The translations under genes and the position numbers were made by a program. A model generated the notes under the pieces. The model was not told where the DNA came from, made no database searches, and saw nothing but the letters and a program-made list of their open reading frames with translations. Positions 52,464 to 64,000 of a DNA stretch of 64,000 nt are shown one piece after another (the first letter of the stretch is position 1; each line of letters opens with the position of its first letter). The stretch comes from DASSFG01 sp035547915 (GTDB lineage Bacteria; Planctomycetota; Planctomycetia; Pirellulales; JAICIG01), in assembly GCA_035547915.1 (NCBI GenBank), contig DASZTS010000093.1, positions 48,415 through 112,414 on the forward strand, written 5' to 3'.

Positions 52464-54098
52464 CTACGTGCGGACGCCGCGCACCGCGGCGCTCATTTTT
52501 CGCACCAGCCACCAGGCGCCCACGCCGACCGATTGCACCACGATATAAAGAGCCAAGCAGAGAGCCGCCACCTGGTCTTGTGCGCCGAAGTGTAACAGTC
52601 CGAAGAGATGGATCGACAGCGGCCGCACACCGGGCGGGGCAACGAGCTCGCTGGCATCGAGTTCTCCCAGCGACCAGACAAACGCCACGACCCAGGCCAG
52701 AACCAGCGCCGGCCACCGCAGCGGTAGGACCACCAGCCAAAGACGTCGCCACCAGCCGGCGCCCTCCAATTCGGCGGCTTCGAGCAGTTCGTCCGGTATC
52801 GATCGGAACGACGACCAGAGAATGAGCGTCGCCAGCGGCAGCGAGTGCGCCAAGCAGCCGAGCACCAGCGGCGTGATCGTCTCGTCATAGAGCCTGATCA
52901 ATAAGGGAATCTCTGGGCGATTCATCAGCGCGATGATCGCCAGGCCGATGATGGGGCCGGGGACGGCCCACAGCCACACCACCGATGCCAACCCGGCCCA
53001 CGCCCGCCATGTCCCGCGGCGGGCGAACCAGGCCACAGGCAGACCGATGAGGAGTGCCGCCGTCGCCGCGCAACTATCGATCGCCAACGACCAGCCGATC
53101 TCGGTTTGATGCCGGAACCGAACGCCTCGACCGTCGATGCGTGGGTTCAGCGTCACCATCGTGGCACACTTCTTGGCCGACCAGGTACGGGCACGGCCTG
53201 TGGGTGTGTTGATCACCTGCGCGCCGGCTTTCTGAGCCAGACTGATCAAGGGGAGCAGCACCAGTATTGCGGCAACCGTCAGTACGGCCGCGGCACCGCA
53301 CCACCGCCAACTTCCCAGGTTGAAGACGAGCATTTGGAACGGGCTGCCGCGGCGAGTCATGGGTATCAACCCGGCGGCGAGGAGCAAAACTCCAACGAGT
53401 AATGACCCGGTGAGGGCCATGCCCCTGCCGACGCCGACCGGCTCGTCGCCCAGAGCGTAGGCCGTATAAAGCTCTTCGGCGAAGGTGCGAACTTGGAAAA
53501 AATCGGTGACTGCCATTTCGCGGGCCGCCACCAGTCCGCCCCACAGCGCCGCGACGAATATCGCGCCGGCCGAGCGGCGGAACGTGACGCGCAGCACCAC
53601 CTGCCACGCGCTGCCGTCCAGCAGCGCTTGCTCTTCCAGTTCGCGCTCGACCGATGAGAGGCCGACCGCCACGATCAGCACGACCCACGGCAACGCCGCG
53701 GCAGCATGAACCCAGATCGCCCCCCGCCAGCCGGCGACAAGTGGCTGAATGCTGAAGTACGACGTCAACCAGCCGTCGCTACCCAGCGCGGCCTGCCAGG
53801 CACCGGCCTGCACGTGCAAGGGGAAGAAGAGAAATCCGGCCAGCAGCCAGACGACCACGCGGCGGCCGGGTACGTCGGTGCGCGCCAGCAGCAGTGCGAG
53901 CAGACATCCCAGCGGAACACTGAGTCCCACCACGGCCGACATCAACCAAAGCGTGTTGAGCGCGAGTCGTGTCGTGCGGGCGTCGCCGACCGCCAGCGCC
54001 CATATCGCGAGCAACAGGAAGAGACAGACGACGATCCACTGCCACCCAAACTTGGCGGGGCGTCCGGCCAGCGAAGCTTCTGAATTCGGTCCGATCAC
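52464..54098 (-). CDS. fused two-domain ABC transporter permease (iron/thiamine type)
   Basis: A 544-aa protein with about 12 membrane helices and two BPD_transp_1 units, like FbpB, ThiP and related Fe3+ or thiamine importers. Each half has an EAA-type loop that docks with the ATPase: EEQALLDGSAWQVVLRVTF in the first and LEAAELEGAGWWRRLWLVVL in the second. ATG 54098 is the start. Neither the ATP-binding nor the solute-binding gene lies next to it in the window, so the transporter is split or the partners are further away. Confidence 0.85.
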   Translation of the reverse strand: MIGPNSEASLAGRPAKFGWQWIVVCLFLLLAIWALAVGDARTTRLALNTLWLMSAVVGLSVPLGCLLALLLARTDVPGRRVVVWLLAGFLFFPLHVQAGAWQAALGSDGWLTSYFSIQPLVAGWRGAIWVHAAAALPWVVLIVAVGLSSVERELEEQALLDGSAWQVVLRVTFRRSAGAIFVAALWGGLVAAREMAVTDFFQVRTFAEELYTAYALGDEPVGVGRGMALTGSLLVGVLLLAAGLIPMTRRGSPFQMLVFNLGSWRWCGAAAVLTVAAILVLLPLISLAQKAGAQVINTPTGRARTWSAKKCATMVTLNPRIDGRGVRFRHQTEIGWSLAIDSCAATAALLIGLPVAWFARRGTWRAWAGLASVVWLWAVPGPIIGLAIIALMNRPEIPLLIRLYDETITPLVLGCLAHSLPLATLILWSSFRSIPDELLEAAELEGAGWWRRLWLVVLPLRWPALVLAWVVAFVWSLGELDASELVAPPGVRPLSIHLFGLLHFGAQDQVAALCLALYIVVQSVGVGAWWLVRKMSAAVRGVRT

Positions 54099-54247
54099 GA
54101 GGTTTATCCTCTTCCGGTTGGACCGTTTTACTATAATTCGCTAGGCTTCGCCCATGTCCTCAGAGGCTGACAAAGCTATCCGGCGATTTGATCGCCGTGA
54201 TCGGCCTCTTGTTTTTGATGGCCTCAAATCGAACTCGTCAACGGCCG

Positions 54248-55036
54248 ATGACGCCTCGCTTGCGGATCTTGTTAGGCTTGTCGTTGGTAGCGATCCACAT
54301 CTCGCTGCCACTGGCGGCGTTCGCCTGCGTGCGTTGGCAGCCGCAGGATTGGAGTACGCGCAGTCTCTTCCGTGTGGTTGTGTTTAGCGAGGTGGGAGTG
54401 TTGTGCGTATGGGCCGCCCTCAGCGCGCGGCGTCCCGTCTGGAAAGCCGCCATCTGCGCGGCGGGGCTGGCCCTGTCTTGGTCTTTGCTGAAGGTGGTCG
54501 ATGCCAAACAGACTTCACGGTTGCTCGTCGAGTGCCTACTCTTTCCCGGAGCGGCGACCTTCGCTCTGACGTTGGCCATCCGGTCATCGGCGGCCAGTGG
54601 CGCCGCGGATAGTGGCTGGCAGTTCTCGGTGGGACAGTTGCTCGTCTTCACGACCGCCATCGCGGTCGTGATCGCACTTATACAGCATTTCTGGGAAGGC
54701 CGACTGTTCTTCAACCCGCAGCCGCGGCTCGTGCTGGCAGAAGGTGCGCAGATCGCCGTCATACTGATGACTTGGGCGGTACTGCCGCGCCGGCGGCGAA
54801 AGCTGCGGCTGACGGTGGCCACCTTGCTCGTCGGTGCCGTGGGCGTCACGGTACAGAGCTTTATGAGCGATAGCTTCTTCTGGGATGCGGTGAAGGCCCT
54901 CCACCGAATCTCGCCCTTTACGCTCTGGGAGGATCTTCTCTCGATCCCGTTGGTCATGCTGCTCGAGTCGCTGTTTGCCGCGGCGACGGTGGCCCTCTTG
55001 TACCGCACACCGGCCGAACCACCGCTCTCGCCTTGA
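54248..55036 (+). CDS. polytopic membrane protein, unknown function
   Basis: About seven hydrophobic segments (for example LLGLSLVAIHISLPLAAFAC, FSEVGVLCVWAALSA, LLVFTTAIAVVIALIQHF). ATG 54248 gives MTPRLRILLGLSLVAI; ATG 54221 and the frame to 54188 are alternatives and no ribosome-binding site decides. The middle segment FSVGQLLVFTTAIAVVIALI resembles a widespread planctomycete signature seen at the membrane anchor of many hypothetical proteins. No family assigned. Confidence 0.6.
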   Translation: MTPRLRILLGLSLVAIHISLPLAAFACVRWQPQDWSTRSLFRVVVFSEVGVLCVWAALSARRPVWKAAICAAGLALSWSLLKVVDAKQTSRLLVECLLFPGAATFALTLAIRSSAASGAADSGWQFSVGQLLVFTTAIAVVIALIQHFWEGRLFFNPQPRLVLAEGAQIAVILMTWAVLPRRRRKLRLTVATLLVGAVGVTVQSFMSDSFFWDAVKALHRISPFTLWEDLLSIPLVMLLESLFAAATVALLYRTPAEPPLSP

Positions 55037-55078
55037 GCAAGTTTGGCGCTGCTGCCTCGGCGGCGGGGCCCAAGAGCG

Positions 55079-56461
55079 TTACCGCCTCTTCGTAGCGGTC
55101 GGCACGAGCGCTTCCAGCGGTTGGTCGTCGTAGATGGTCCACGCGCGCACCGTCTGCTCTTGCATGAAGGTCGTCAGCCGCTTCTCTTTGGCATCCTGTT
55201 CGCGCTTATCCTTGATCTTTTTCTTGATGCCGGCTTGGGCGTCTTGGAAGCTGGTGACGCCCGCGTCGTTGCGCTCCAGCACGCGCACGATCACAAACCC
55301 TCGGTTGTCGTCGATCACTTTGCTCAGTACACCGATGGGGAGATGAAACAGAGCCTTGTCGAGTTCGGCGCACCGGATGCTCCCCTCGCTGGTCCAATCG
55401 TTCAGGCCGCCCTTGGCGCTGCTCACCGCGTCCGAGTGCGCCTTGGCGACCTCGGGCAGAGGGGCCCCGTTATAGACCTGGTGGCCGAGCCGATTGATCA
55501 TTTGCCAGGCGGTCGCTTTGTCGCGCTGCCGACCGTAGTTGACACGGATCTCCTCGAAACGAACCTTGGCCTTGAACTCGTATTCCTTGATGTGTTCGTT
55601 GTAATAGTCGAACATCTGTTGGTGGCTGACGTGCTCGTCGAATTTGACCTCTTTCCGCAGCCACTCATTGATCAACATCGAGTCGATGAAGGCGCGCTTC
55701 ATCTGCTTCAGCGATCGCCCTTGTTCCCTGAGCTTGGTATCGAGCTCGGCATCCGTCTTCACCTTGAATTGTTTCTTCACATCCGGCAATTGGTACTTGT
55801 CGAATTGCTTCAAGATGTCCTTCTCGACCTCGCCAATCTTATCATGAGGGATCTCTTCCTTCATGGCCGCCACGATCAGCTTGCCGTGCAAGGCGCGTAT
55901 CAACTCATGGTGCAAGAGCACCTGGAACTGTTGCTCGCGGCGCTCGGGCGTAACCTGATCTCCGTACATCTTGTCGAACTGTTCCATCGCTCCGTTGACT
56001 TGCGGTAACAGTTCGGCGGCCAGGATGACTTCGTTTCCGATCCGCGCCAAAACCCGGGCGCCGGACAGTCTCACCGGCCGCGTGATTTCCATTGACCGCG
56101 GCCCGCCGGGGGTGTCGATTTGCAACTGCGAGAGGGGACCCTGCCGCGGCCGGTTGGGCGGATCGTCTGGCGGTTGCGGCCCGGCGGGCGACGCTGTCGG
56201 AGGCAATCGCTCCGGCCCCGTTTGCGTGACATTCGCCGACCCGTTCGACGGTGGTGGGCCTCCGCCGCTCGCGGGCGTTTGCGCCTGTGCCACGGCCGCG
56301 TCGAGAGTGCTCAGCCAATCGGTCGGCAGACCGTGCCGCGTCCACAACGTGAACCCCAGGGCCGCCGTCACGCCGAACAGGGTGGGATAGAAAAGACGCG
56401 ACACAGAAGTGGTTGCCGTAGATGGGGTATTAGAGGTCGCCCAAAAGACGACCGGGCACAT
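55079..56461 (-). CDS. peptidylprolyl isomerase (parvulin/SurA-like), membrane anchored
   Basis: A 460-aa protein. An N-terminal helix (LFYPTLFGVTAALGFTLW) anchors it facing the periplasm, followed by a Pro-rich linker. A SurA-like N domain runs from about 150 (VLARIGNEVILAAELLPQV), then a parvulin domain at ~320-430 (IRVNYG, HSDAVSSAKGGLNDWTSEGS, GVLSKVIDDNRGFVIVRVLE). It likely helps fold outer-membrane proteins. The annotated ATG 56461 overlaps a degenerate family 2 repeat, so the true start may be GTG 56404. Confidence 0.82.
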   Translation of the reverse strand: MCPVVFWATSNTPSTATTSVSRLFYPTLFGVTAALGFTLWTRHGLPTDWLSTLDAAVAQAQTPASGGGPPPSNGSANVTQTGPERLPPTASPAGPQPPDDPPNRPRQGPLSQLQIDTPGGPRSMEITRPVRLSGARVLARIGNEVILAAELLPQVNGAMEQFDKMYGDQVTPERREQQFQVLLHHELIRALHGKLIVAAMKEEIPHDKIGEVEKDILKQFDKYQLPDVKKQFKVKTDAELDTKLREQGRSLKQMKRAFIDSMLINEWLRKEVKFDEHVSHQQMFDYYNEHIKEYEFKAKVRFEEIRVNYGRQRDKATAWQMINRLGHQVYNGAPLPEVAKAHSDAVSSAKGGLNDWTSEGSIRCAELDKALFHLPIGVLSKVIDDNRGFVIVRVLERNDAGVTSFQDAQAGIKKKIKDKREQDAKEKRLTTFMQEQTVRAWTIYDDQPLEALVPTATKRR

Positions 56462-56511
56462 CGTTCTTTCTCAACCGCCGTGCTGCTTCTTGGCGACCCT
56501 CGTTAGCCGAA
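56438..56511 (+). repeat. possible degenerate copy of the 68 bp repeat (family 2)
   Basis: GCCCAAAAGACGACCGGGCA then CATCGTTCTTT and CTCGTTAGCCGAAC match the ends of copy C, with a short insertion in the middle. It overlaps the first codons assigned to the parvulin gene. Confidence 0.35.
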
Positions 56512-56643
56512 CAGACGCCCCGGCCGTTTTCCCGGTGTGCGTTTTCCCTTTCAAGCCTGCCGGAATGTCGCATGGACGGCTTCTGAAATGTCACGAACAG
56601 CGGCTCGCAAACCGGAAAAAGGCGGCAGAGTATAGTCGTGTAC

Positions 56644-59600
56644 TCACGGGGCGTGCAACACGGATTTGACCAGCTTGTACATCTCGTCGGTGGCCGGAAG
56701 CTGCTTGCCCAGCGGAAGATAGGCGCTCCGTCCGTCGACCACGCGCAGCCGCCCCGGATGACGCTTCGCCAGCGCCTCGATCCGCGGGCGGTCTTTGTAG
56801 GTGAACACCGCGTAAAGATCTTCCAAATGAATCGAATCGATCCCCCATCCTTGGGCCAAAATGGCCAGTTCGGTCCGCGCCAACAGCCGCGCCGCCGTTT
56901 CCGGGGGCGCACCGAACCGATCGGCCAGCTCGGCCCCCAAATCCCCCAGCTCGGCCAGTGTCGTCACCCGTGCCAGACGGCGGTAAAGGTCGATCTTCAA
57001 CCGCATGTCCGGCACGTAGGCCCGCGGCAGATAGGCGTCGCCCGGTAGGTTGACATTTACCTCAATCGTCACCTTGGGCGGCAGATGTTTGAGCCGACGG
57101 ACAGTCTTTTCCAAAAGCTCGCAATACAGCTCATATCCAACCGCCGCAATATGCCCACTTTGCTCAGTTCCCAAGATGTTGCCCGCCCCGCGGATCTCCA
57201 GGTCGCGCATGGCAATGGCGAAGCCGGCCCCCATGTCGCTGAACTCCTCGATGGCGGCCAGCCGCTTCACGGCCGTCGAGGTGAGCGAGCGGTTCTGGTC
57301 GACGACCAGATAGCAGTACGCCCGATGCTTGTAGCGGCCGACGCGGCCCCGCAACTGGTGCAAGTCGGCCAGACCGTACTGGTCGGCGTCGTCGATGAAC
57401 ATGGTGTTGGCGTTGGGAATGTCGAGGCCGCTCTCGATGATCGTCGTGGCCAACAGCAGGTCGAATTTGTGGTCGATGAAGTCGAGCATCACCCGTTCGA
57501 GCTGGCCTTCGGCCATCTGCCCGTGTCCGATACCGATGCGGGCCTCGGGCACGATCTGTTGCAGCCGCCAGGCGACCTGCTCGATGTCGTGTACCCGGTT
57601 GTGGACGAAGAACATCTGCCCGTTGCGGTTCAATTCGCGTAGGGCGGCGTGCCGGATCAGGTCCGCGTCGAACCGTACCACGCGGGTCTCGATCGCCAGG
57701 CGATCGGCCGGCGGGGTCTCGAGGTTGCTGATGTCGCGCAGGCCGAGCAACGACATGTGCAGCGTGCGCGGGATCGGCGTGGCCGTGAGGGTCAGCACAT
57801 CGACCATCTGTCGGCAGGCTTTGAGCCGCTCCTTCACCGCCACGCCGAAGCGTTGTTCCTCGTCGATGACCACCAGGCCCAGGTTGGCGAATTGCACGTC
57901 GGGCTGCGCCAACCGGTGTGTGCCGATGACCACGTCGAGCGAACCGTCAGCGAGCCCCCGCAGAATCTTGGTCTGCTGCCCCGCCGAACAAAACCGGCTG
58001 AGCACGGCGATCTCGAAAGGAAATTCGGCGATGCGGTTGCGAAATGTGCGGCCATGCTGTTCGGCCAGCACCGTGGTGGGCACGAGCACGGCGACCTGGT
58101 AGCCGGCGTCGATCACCTTGAACGCGGCGCGCATGGCCAACTCGGTCTTGCCGAAGCCGACGTCGCCGCAGATCAACCGGTCCATGGGACGCAGGTCGTG
58201 CATGTCGCGTTTGATGGCGGCGATGCCGGCGAGTTGGTCGGGCGTCTCGATGTAGGGGAACGAAGCATCGAACTCGCGCTGCCACTCGCTGTCGACGGGA
58301 AAGCTGATGCCGGTGCGCGTGGCCCTGGCCGCTTGCAGATCGAGCATGTCGGCGGCCAGATCGCCCACCGCGGCCTCGGCGGCCTTTTTCTGCCGCCCCC
58401 AGCTTTGCCCACCGATGCGGGCCAGCACCGGCCGACTCTTGGCCCCGCCCACGTACTTCTGTACCAGTTCGATCCTCGAGCAAGGCACATAGACCTTGGT
58501 ACCGCCGTGGAACTCGATTTCGAGGTGTTCTTCGCCCTGCCCCTGCCCGGAATCGTCGAGCAGTTTCAGGCCTCGGTAGCGGCCGATGCCATGCGCCACG
58601 TGGACCACATAGTCGCCGTCGCGCAGCTCCAAGAAGCTGTCGATCACACGCCCCAGTCGGCGTCGCGAAGGGCGGCTCAGGTCGGCCCGGTGGAACAGCT
58701 CGTTGCCGCCCACCAGCACGATCCGGTCGTTCACCAACCGAAAGCCCGACCGTAACCGCCCCAACGGAAAGTGCAGTTTGCCTTGTTCCGCCAACCGCGT
58801 GGGCGCGAAAATCTCGCTCAGTCGCTTGGCCTCGGCGTCGTTCTGGCAGACGACGAACACCTCCTGACCTTCGCCCGCCGTATCGAGCTCGTGCCGCACC
58901 TTGGCGATGTCGCCGCTGAACCGTTCGACCGATTCGACCTTCAACCGGCACGTCGTCTCCATCGAGCCGATCGAGATGCTGCTCGCCGTCACCGACGGAA
59001 AGGCGTAGATCTTCTCCAACGCGGCCTCGAGTGAATGGAGGCCCGCGAGCTCTCCGTCTCCCTTGGCGCTATCCCCCTTTGCGCCGGTCCCTTCAAAACC
59101 GGCCATCCTGCCCAAGTAATGCTTGGCTTCGTCTTGCATCAGCCCCGGCTCGACCAGCAAGAACCAGCTTCCCTTGGGCAGATACGACGTGAAGAAATCG
59201 TGATCGGCGGCGGTCGGTTCCAGCACCGTCAACTCGACGGAGTCGACCGTGCCCAGGCTCCGCTGGCTCGCCACCTCGAAACGGCGGATCGAATCGATCT
59301 GGTCGCCGAATAGCTCGATGCGGACCGGGTCGTACCAGTCGGCTCCGAACAGATCCAGGATGCCGCCGCGGGCCGAGAACTCGCCTGGCAGTTGCACAGC
59401 GCTGGTGTGCTGGAACCCCTGTTCGACCAGCCAGCGCGATAGCATCTCGACGTCGACGACGTCTCCCACCGCCAGGCGACGGGTCTGCCGGGCGATCGTC
59501 TCGCGGGCGGGCACCGGCTGCAACAAACCCTGGATGCTGGCCACGACCAGCTTGGGAGATTCGGCGCCGCCCAACATCTTGAGCAGCCGCAGGCGATCGC

Positions 59601-59931
59601 CAAACACATCGTCGGCGACGCTCTGTTCGGTGGCCAGCGTCTCCCAGGCGGGGAGCCGTTCGACCCGCGTCTCGGTGAACAGGGCGAGATCGTCGCAAAA
59701 ATCGTCGAGATCGGACGGTTGCGGACAGACGATCACGAGCGGACCGGCAGCATGATGCACGAGTGCCGCCGCCACGAGCGCGCACGATGATCCCCATACT
59801 CCGTCGAGCGTGGCACTGTGCCCGGCTTGCAGGCTGGCCACGACCTCGGCGAAGCCGGTCGTGTTTTCCAAGCGGTCGGCGAGTTGCCACAACCGCTCGG
59901 CTGCGGTCATCACTTCTTCCGCGGTCGCCAT
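56644..59931 (-). CDS. mfd: transcription-repair coupling factor
   Basis: A 1095-aa ATPase that removes stalled RNA polymerase and recruits UvrA. ATG 59931 is chosen; the 80 codons upstream in frame are not Mfd-like. The UvrB-like N-terminal region (TLDGVWGSSCALVAAALVHH), the RNAP-interacting CarD-like domain (LRDGDYVVHVAHGIGRYRGL), the helicase motifs GDVGFGKTELAMRAAF, DEEQRFGV, TLTATPIPRTL and GRVGRYKHRAYCYL, and the C-terminal TRCF domain are all present. No neighbour shares its role. Confidence 0.96.
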   Translation of the reverse strand: MATAEEVMTAAERLWQLADRLENTTGFAEVVASLQAGHSATLDGVWGSSCALVAAALVHHAAGPLVIVCPQPSDLDDFCDDLALFTETRVERLPAWETLATEQSVADDVFGDRLRLLKMLGGAESPKLVVASIQGLLQPVPARETIARQTRRLAVGDVVDVEMLSRWLVEQGFQHTSAVQLPGEFSARGGILDLFGADWYDPVRIELFGDQIDSIRRFEVASQRSLGTVDSVELTVLEPTAADHDFFTSYLPKGSWFLLVEPGLMQDEAKHYLGRMAGFEGTGAKGDSAKGDGELAGLHSLEAALEKIYAFPSVTASSISIGSMETTCRLKVESVERFSGDIAKVRHELDTAGEGQEVFVVCQNDAEAKRLSEIFAPTRLAEQGKLHFPLGRLRSGFRLVNDRIVLVGGNELFHRADLSRPSRRRLGRVIDSFLELRDGDYVVHVAHGIGRYRGLKLLDDSGQGQGEEHLEIEFHGGTKVYVPCSRIELVQKYVGGAKSRPVLARIGGQSWGRQKKAAEAAVGDLAADMLDLQAARATRTGISFPVDSEWQREFDASFPYIETPDQLAGIAAIKRDMHDLRPMDRLICGDVGFGKTELAMRAAFKVIDAGYQVAVLVPTTVLAEQHGRTFRNRIAEFPFEIAVLSRFCSAGQQTKILRGLADGSLDVVIGTHRLAQPDVQFANLGLVVIDEEQRFGVAVKERLKACRQMVDVLTLTATPIPRTLHMSLLGLRDISNLETPPADRLAIETRVVRFDADLIRHAALRELNRNGQMFFVHNRVHDIEQVAWRLQQIVPEARIGIGHGQMAEGQLERVMLDFIDHKFDLLLATTIIESGLDIPNANTMFIDDADQYGLADLHQLRGRVGRYKHRAYCYLVVDQNRSLTSTAVKRLAAIEEFSDMGAGFAIAMRDLEIRGAGNILGTEQSGHIAAVGYELYCELLEKTVRRLKHLPPKVTIEVNVNLPGDAYLPRAYVPDMRLKIDLYRRLARVTTLAELGDLGAELADRFGAPPETAARLLARTELAILAQGWGIDSIHLEDLYAVFTYKDRPRIEALAKRHPGRLRVVDGRSAYLPLGKQLPATDEMYKLVKSVLHAP

Positions 59932-60030
59932 GTAGTCAGGGAATTGTAGGCACGACCTCCCGGCGAGCCTAGAGAGTTTTGGCGATCTTGCATGGCGGCA
60001 ACGAGGGGCGAGCGGCCTTGGACGACCCCA

Positions 60031-60070
60031 TCCGCCCCGCACGCTCCCCATCCGCCCCGCACGCTCCCCA
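60031..60070 (+). repeat. perfect 20-bp tandem duplication upstream of mfd
   Basis: TCCGCCCCGCACGCTCCCCA occurs twice head-to-tail (60031-60050, 60051-60070), preceded by a partial CCCCA. It lies ~100 bp upstream of the mfd start, inside the divergent mfd/RND intergenic region. Confidence 0.7.
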
Positions 60071-60215
60071 GGCGGCCCTGCCGGCTCACCGACAAGGCAA
60101 TTCATTTGTCCTGCCTCAGGCACGCAAGCTATGATCGGCGAAGAGGTTTTTTCGAGGCGTGGGACCATTGGGGTTGCCCGTTTCTCAGTCTATGTAGGCA
60201 CGGCTTGGCTGCTTC

Positions 60216-63413
<3,198 letters not shown>

Positions 63414-63637
63414 CGCGCCGATGCGTGGCGATACGGCAGCGTTGCAGCACGCGCTCACAAGACAGCTGTCGTCGAAAAAGCGAAGTGATTGCGGTGGCCA
63501 TTGAGAGCCCCGTGTTCAGTCGGAGAACATCGGCGTGATGTCTTGCCAGGCAATTGATGGATCGGGTATGTGTTGGCGCAAAAAGAAGCGAAATAGTCGG
63601 CTGGCCGTTGAAAGATCGGGAGAGAAAAGGGGACATT
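63414..63637. other. 224 bp flank of the REP-associated transposase
   Basis: No ORF. Near the transposase end is AAAAGGGGACATTCTACTTT (63614-63633), a palindrome-like motif often seen at the edges of RAYT genes; this resemblance is from memory. Confidence 0.4.
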
Positions 63638-64000
63638 CTACTTTTCTGTCTTCCTGGGACGACCGCGGGGGCGCAAGGTTGATTCTAGGCTAAGTCGCTT
63701 GGCGGTATGCTCGACCCATGTCTCGTCACCAAATGGCTGGCCACGCTCGATGGATCGTCGCAATGCCTTCTCTTCTGCTTGCGATTGAGGTCGGTTGACA
63801 CGCGTGAGCCAATTGGCTGGACAAGCGATCGGCCAATCGGCCAGCATCGGCGGCCGTTCGCCGGAGACGCGCCAAGCCAAGCTTGACCACGGCCATTGCT
63901 CCGCACGCTTCACCAAATCGGCGCGGAGTGGATTCCGCTCCACGTAGCGCAGCACCGTGAGCAAATGGTCGTCGTCCTGAATGGGGAAAGCCTTGAAGCG
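63638..64000 (-). CDS. REP-associated tyrosine transposase (RAYT), partial at right edge
   Basis: The 3' part of a Y1_Tnp/REP-associated transposase. The frame is open to the window edge: RFKAFPIQDDDHLLTVLRYV is followed by ERNPLRADLVKRAEQWPWSS, the characteristic YVERNPLRAxLV motif, and the end RPRGRPRKTEK. The HUH catalytic His and Tyr lie further N-terminal, outside the window. RAYTs handle short palindromic repeats; whether it serves the repeat families seen here is untested. Confidence 0.85.
   Translation of the reverse strand, partial: RFKAFPIQDDDHLLTVLRYVERNPLRADLVKRAEQWPWSSLAWRVSGERPPMLADWPIACPANWLTRVNRPQSQAEEKALRRSIERGQPFGDETWVEHTAKRLSLESTLRPRGRPRKTEK

Noticed and set aside
56644..60168. 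Longer mfd start at 60168
   Set aside because: The added ~80 residues are not Mfd-like and include the 20-bp tandem repeat; ATG 59931 fits the family N-terminus.

Overview
The window looks like a piece of a planctomycete chromosome, probably Pirellulales-like. The DNA is GC-rich. The gene content is typical of that phylum: two DUF1501 proteins, a Tat-exported Gfo/Idh/MocA oxidoreductase, a PQQ-type beta-propeller, an ECF sigma factor paired with a membrane Ser/Thr kinase, small leucine-rich-repeat proteins with an N-terminal membrane anchor, GYF-domain membrane proteins, and archaeal-type C1 (formylmethanofuran dehydrogenase-like) genes. The assignment rests on gene content only; there is no rRNA in the window.

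Layout. 0-2.7 kb: a small ORF and a 2OG-Fe(II) oxygenase. 2.7-8.3 kb: an accessory block beside tRNA-Pro(CGG), with a minus-strand operon of DUF6398/DUF6933-type unknowns, a truncated GYF/membrane gene, two LRR genes, structured terminators, and on the other side of the tRNA a graveyard of IS, CHAT and small-domain fragments. 8.3-13 kb: DedA-like protein, gmd, a lipoyl/octanoyl transferase, an FHA protein and small conserved proteins. 13.2-17.7 kb: an ECF sigma/zinc anti-sigma pair overlapping an exported protein, then a second exported protein. 17.9-26.2 kb: small basic protein, HAD phosphatase, oxidoreductase, isomerase, two DUF1501 proteins. 26.3-31 kb: a minus-strand fwdD-(50-aa ORF)-fwdB-fwdA-fwdC operon. 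31.2-36.6 kb: polA, coaE, rho. 37.2-43.7 kb: SDR, selD, beta-propeller, ECF sigma factor, kinase. 43.9-46.1 kb: a second accessory block beside tRNA-Val(TAC), paralogous to the one at 5-7 kb. 46.2-52.4 kb: fba, kdsD, kdsC and a giant LptA/LptC-like protein (LPS supply and export). 52.4-64 kb: fused two-domain ABC permease, membrane protein, parvulin, mfd, HME-type RND pump, and a partial REP-associated transposase at the right edge.

The most notable result is fwdB. Its reading frame is interrupted by one in-frame TGA (29978-29980, minus strand) exactly where the family has the Cys/Sec that binds W/Mo in formylmethanofuran dehydrogenase. The frame resumes with the conserved HGP motif, a hairpin follows the TGA at once, and selD lies 8 kb away. 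I read this as a selenocysteine-containing bacterial FwdB. The operon also carries fwdD, the molybdopterin-binding subunit, so it may encode a real W/Mo dehydrogenase rather than the cofactor-free Fhc complex of methylotrophic proteobacteria.

Second, the two tRNA-adjacent blocks share one architecture: tRNA, three short direct repeats, a small unrelated ORF, a two-hairpin terminator with compensatory base changes between copies, LRR gene(s), a bidirectional terminator, and a convergent GYF/membrane gene remnant. Third, at least two families of short intergenic repeats recur: a 95-100 bp element with imperfect terminal inverted repeats and a central hairpin (four copies), and a 68 bp element (three clear copies). 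A REP-associated transposase sits at the right edge.
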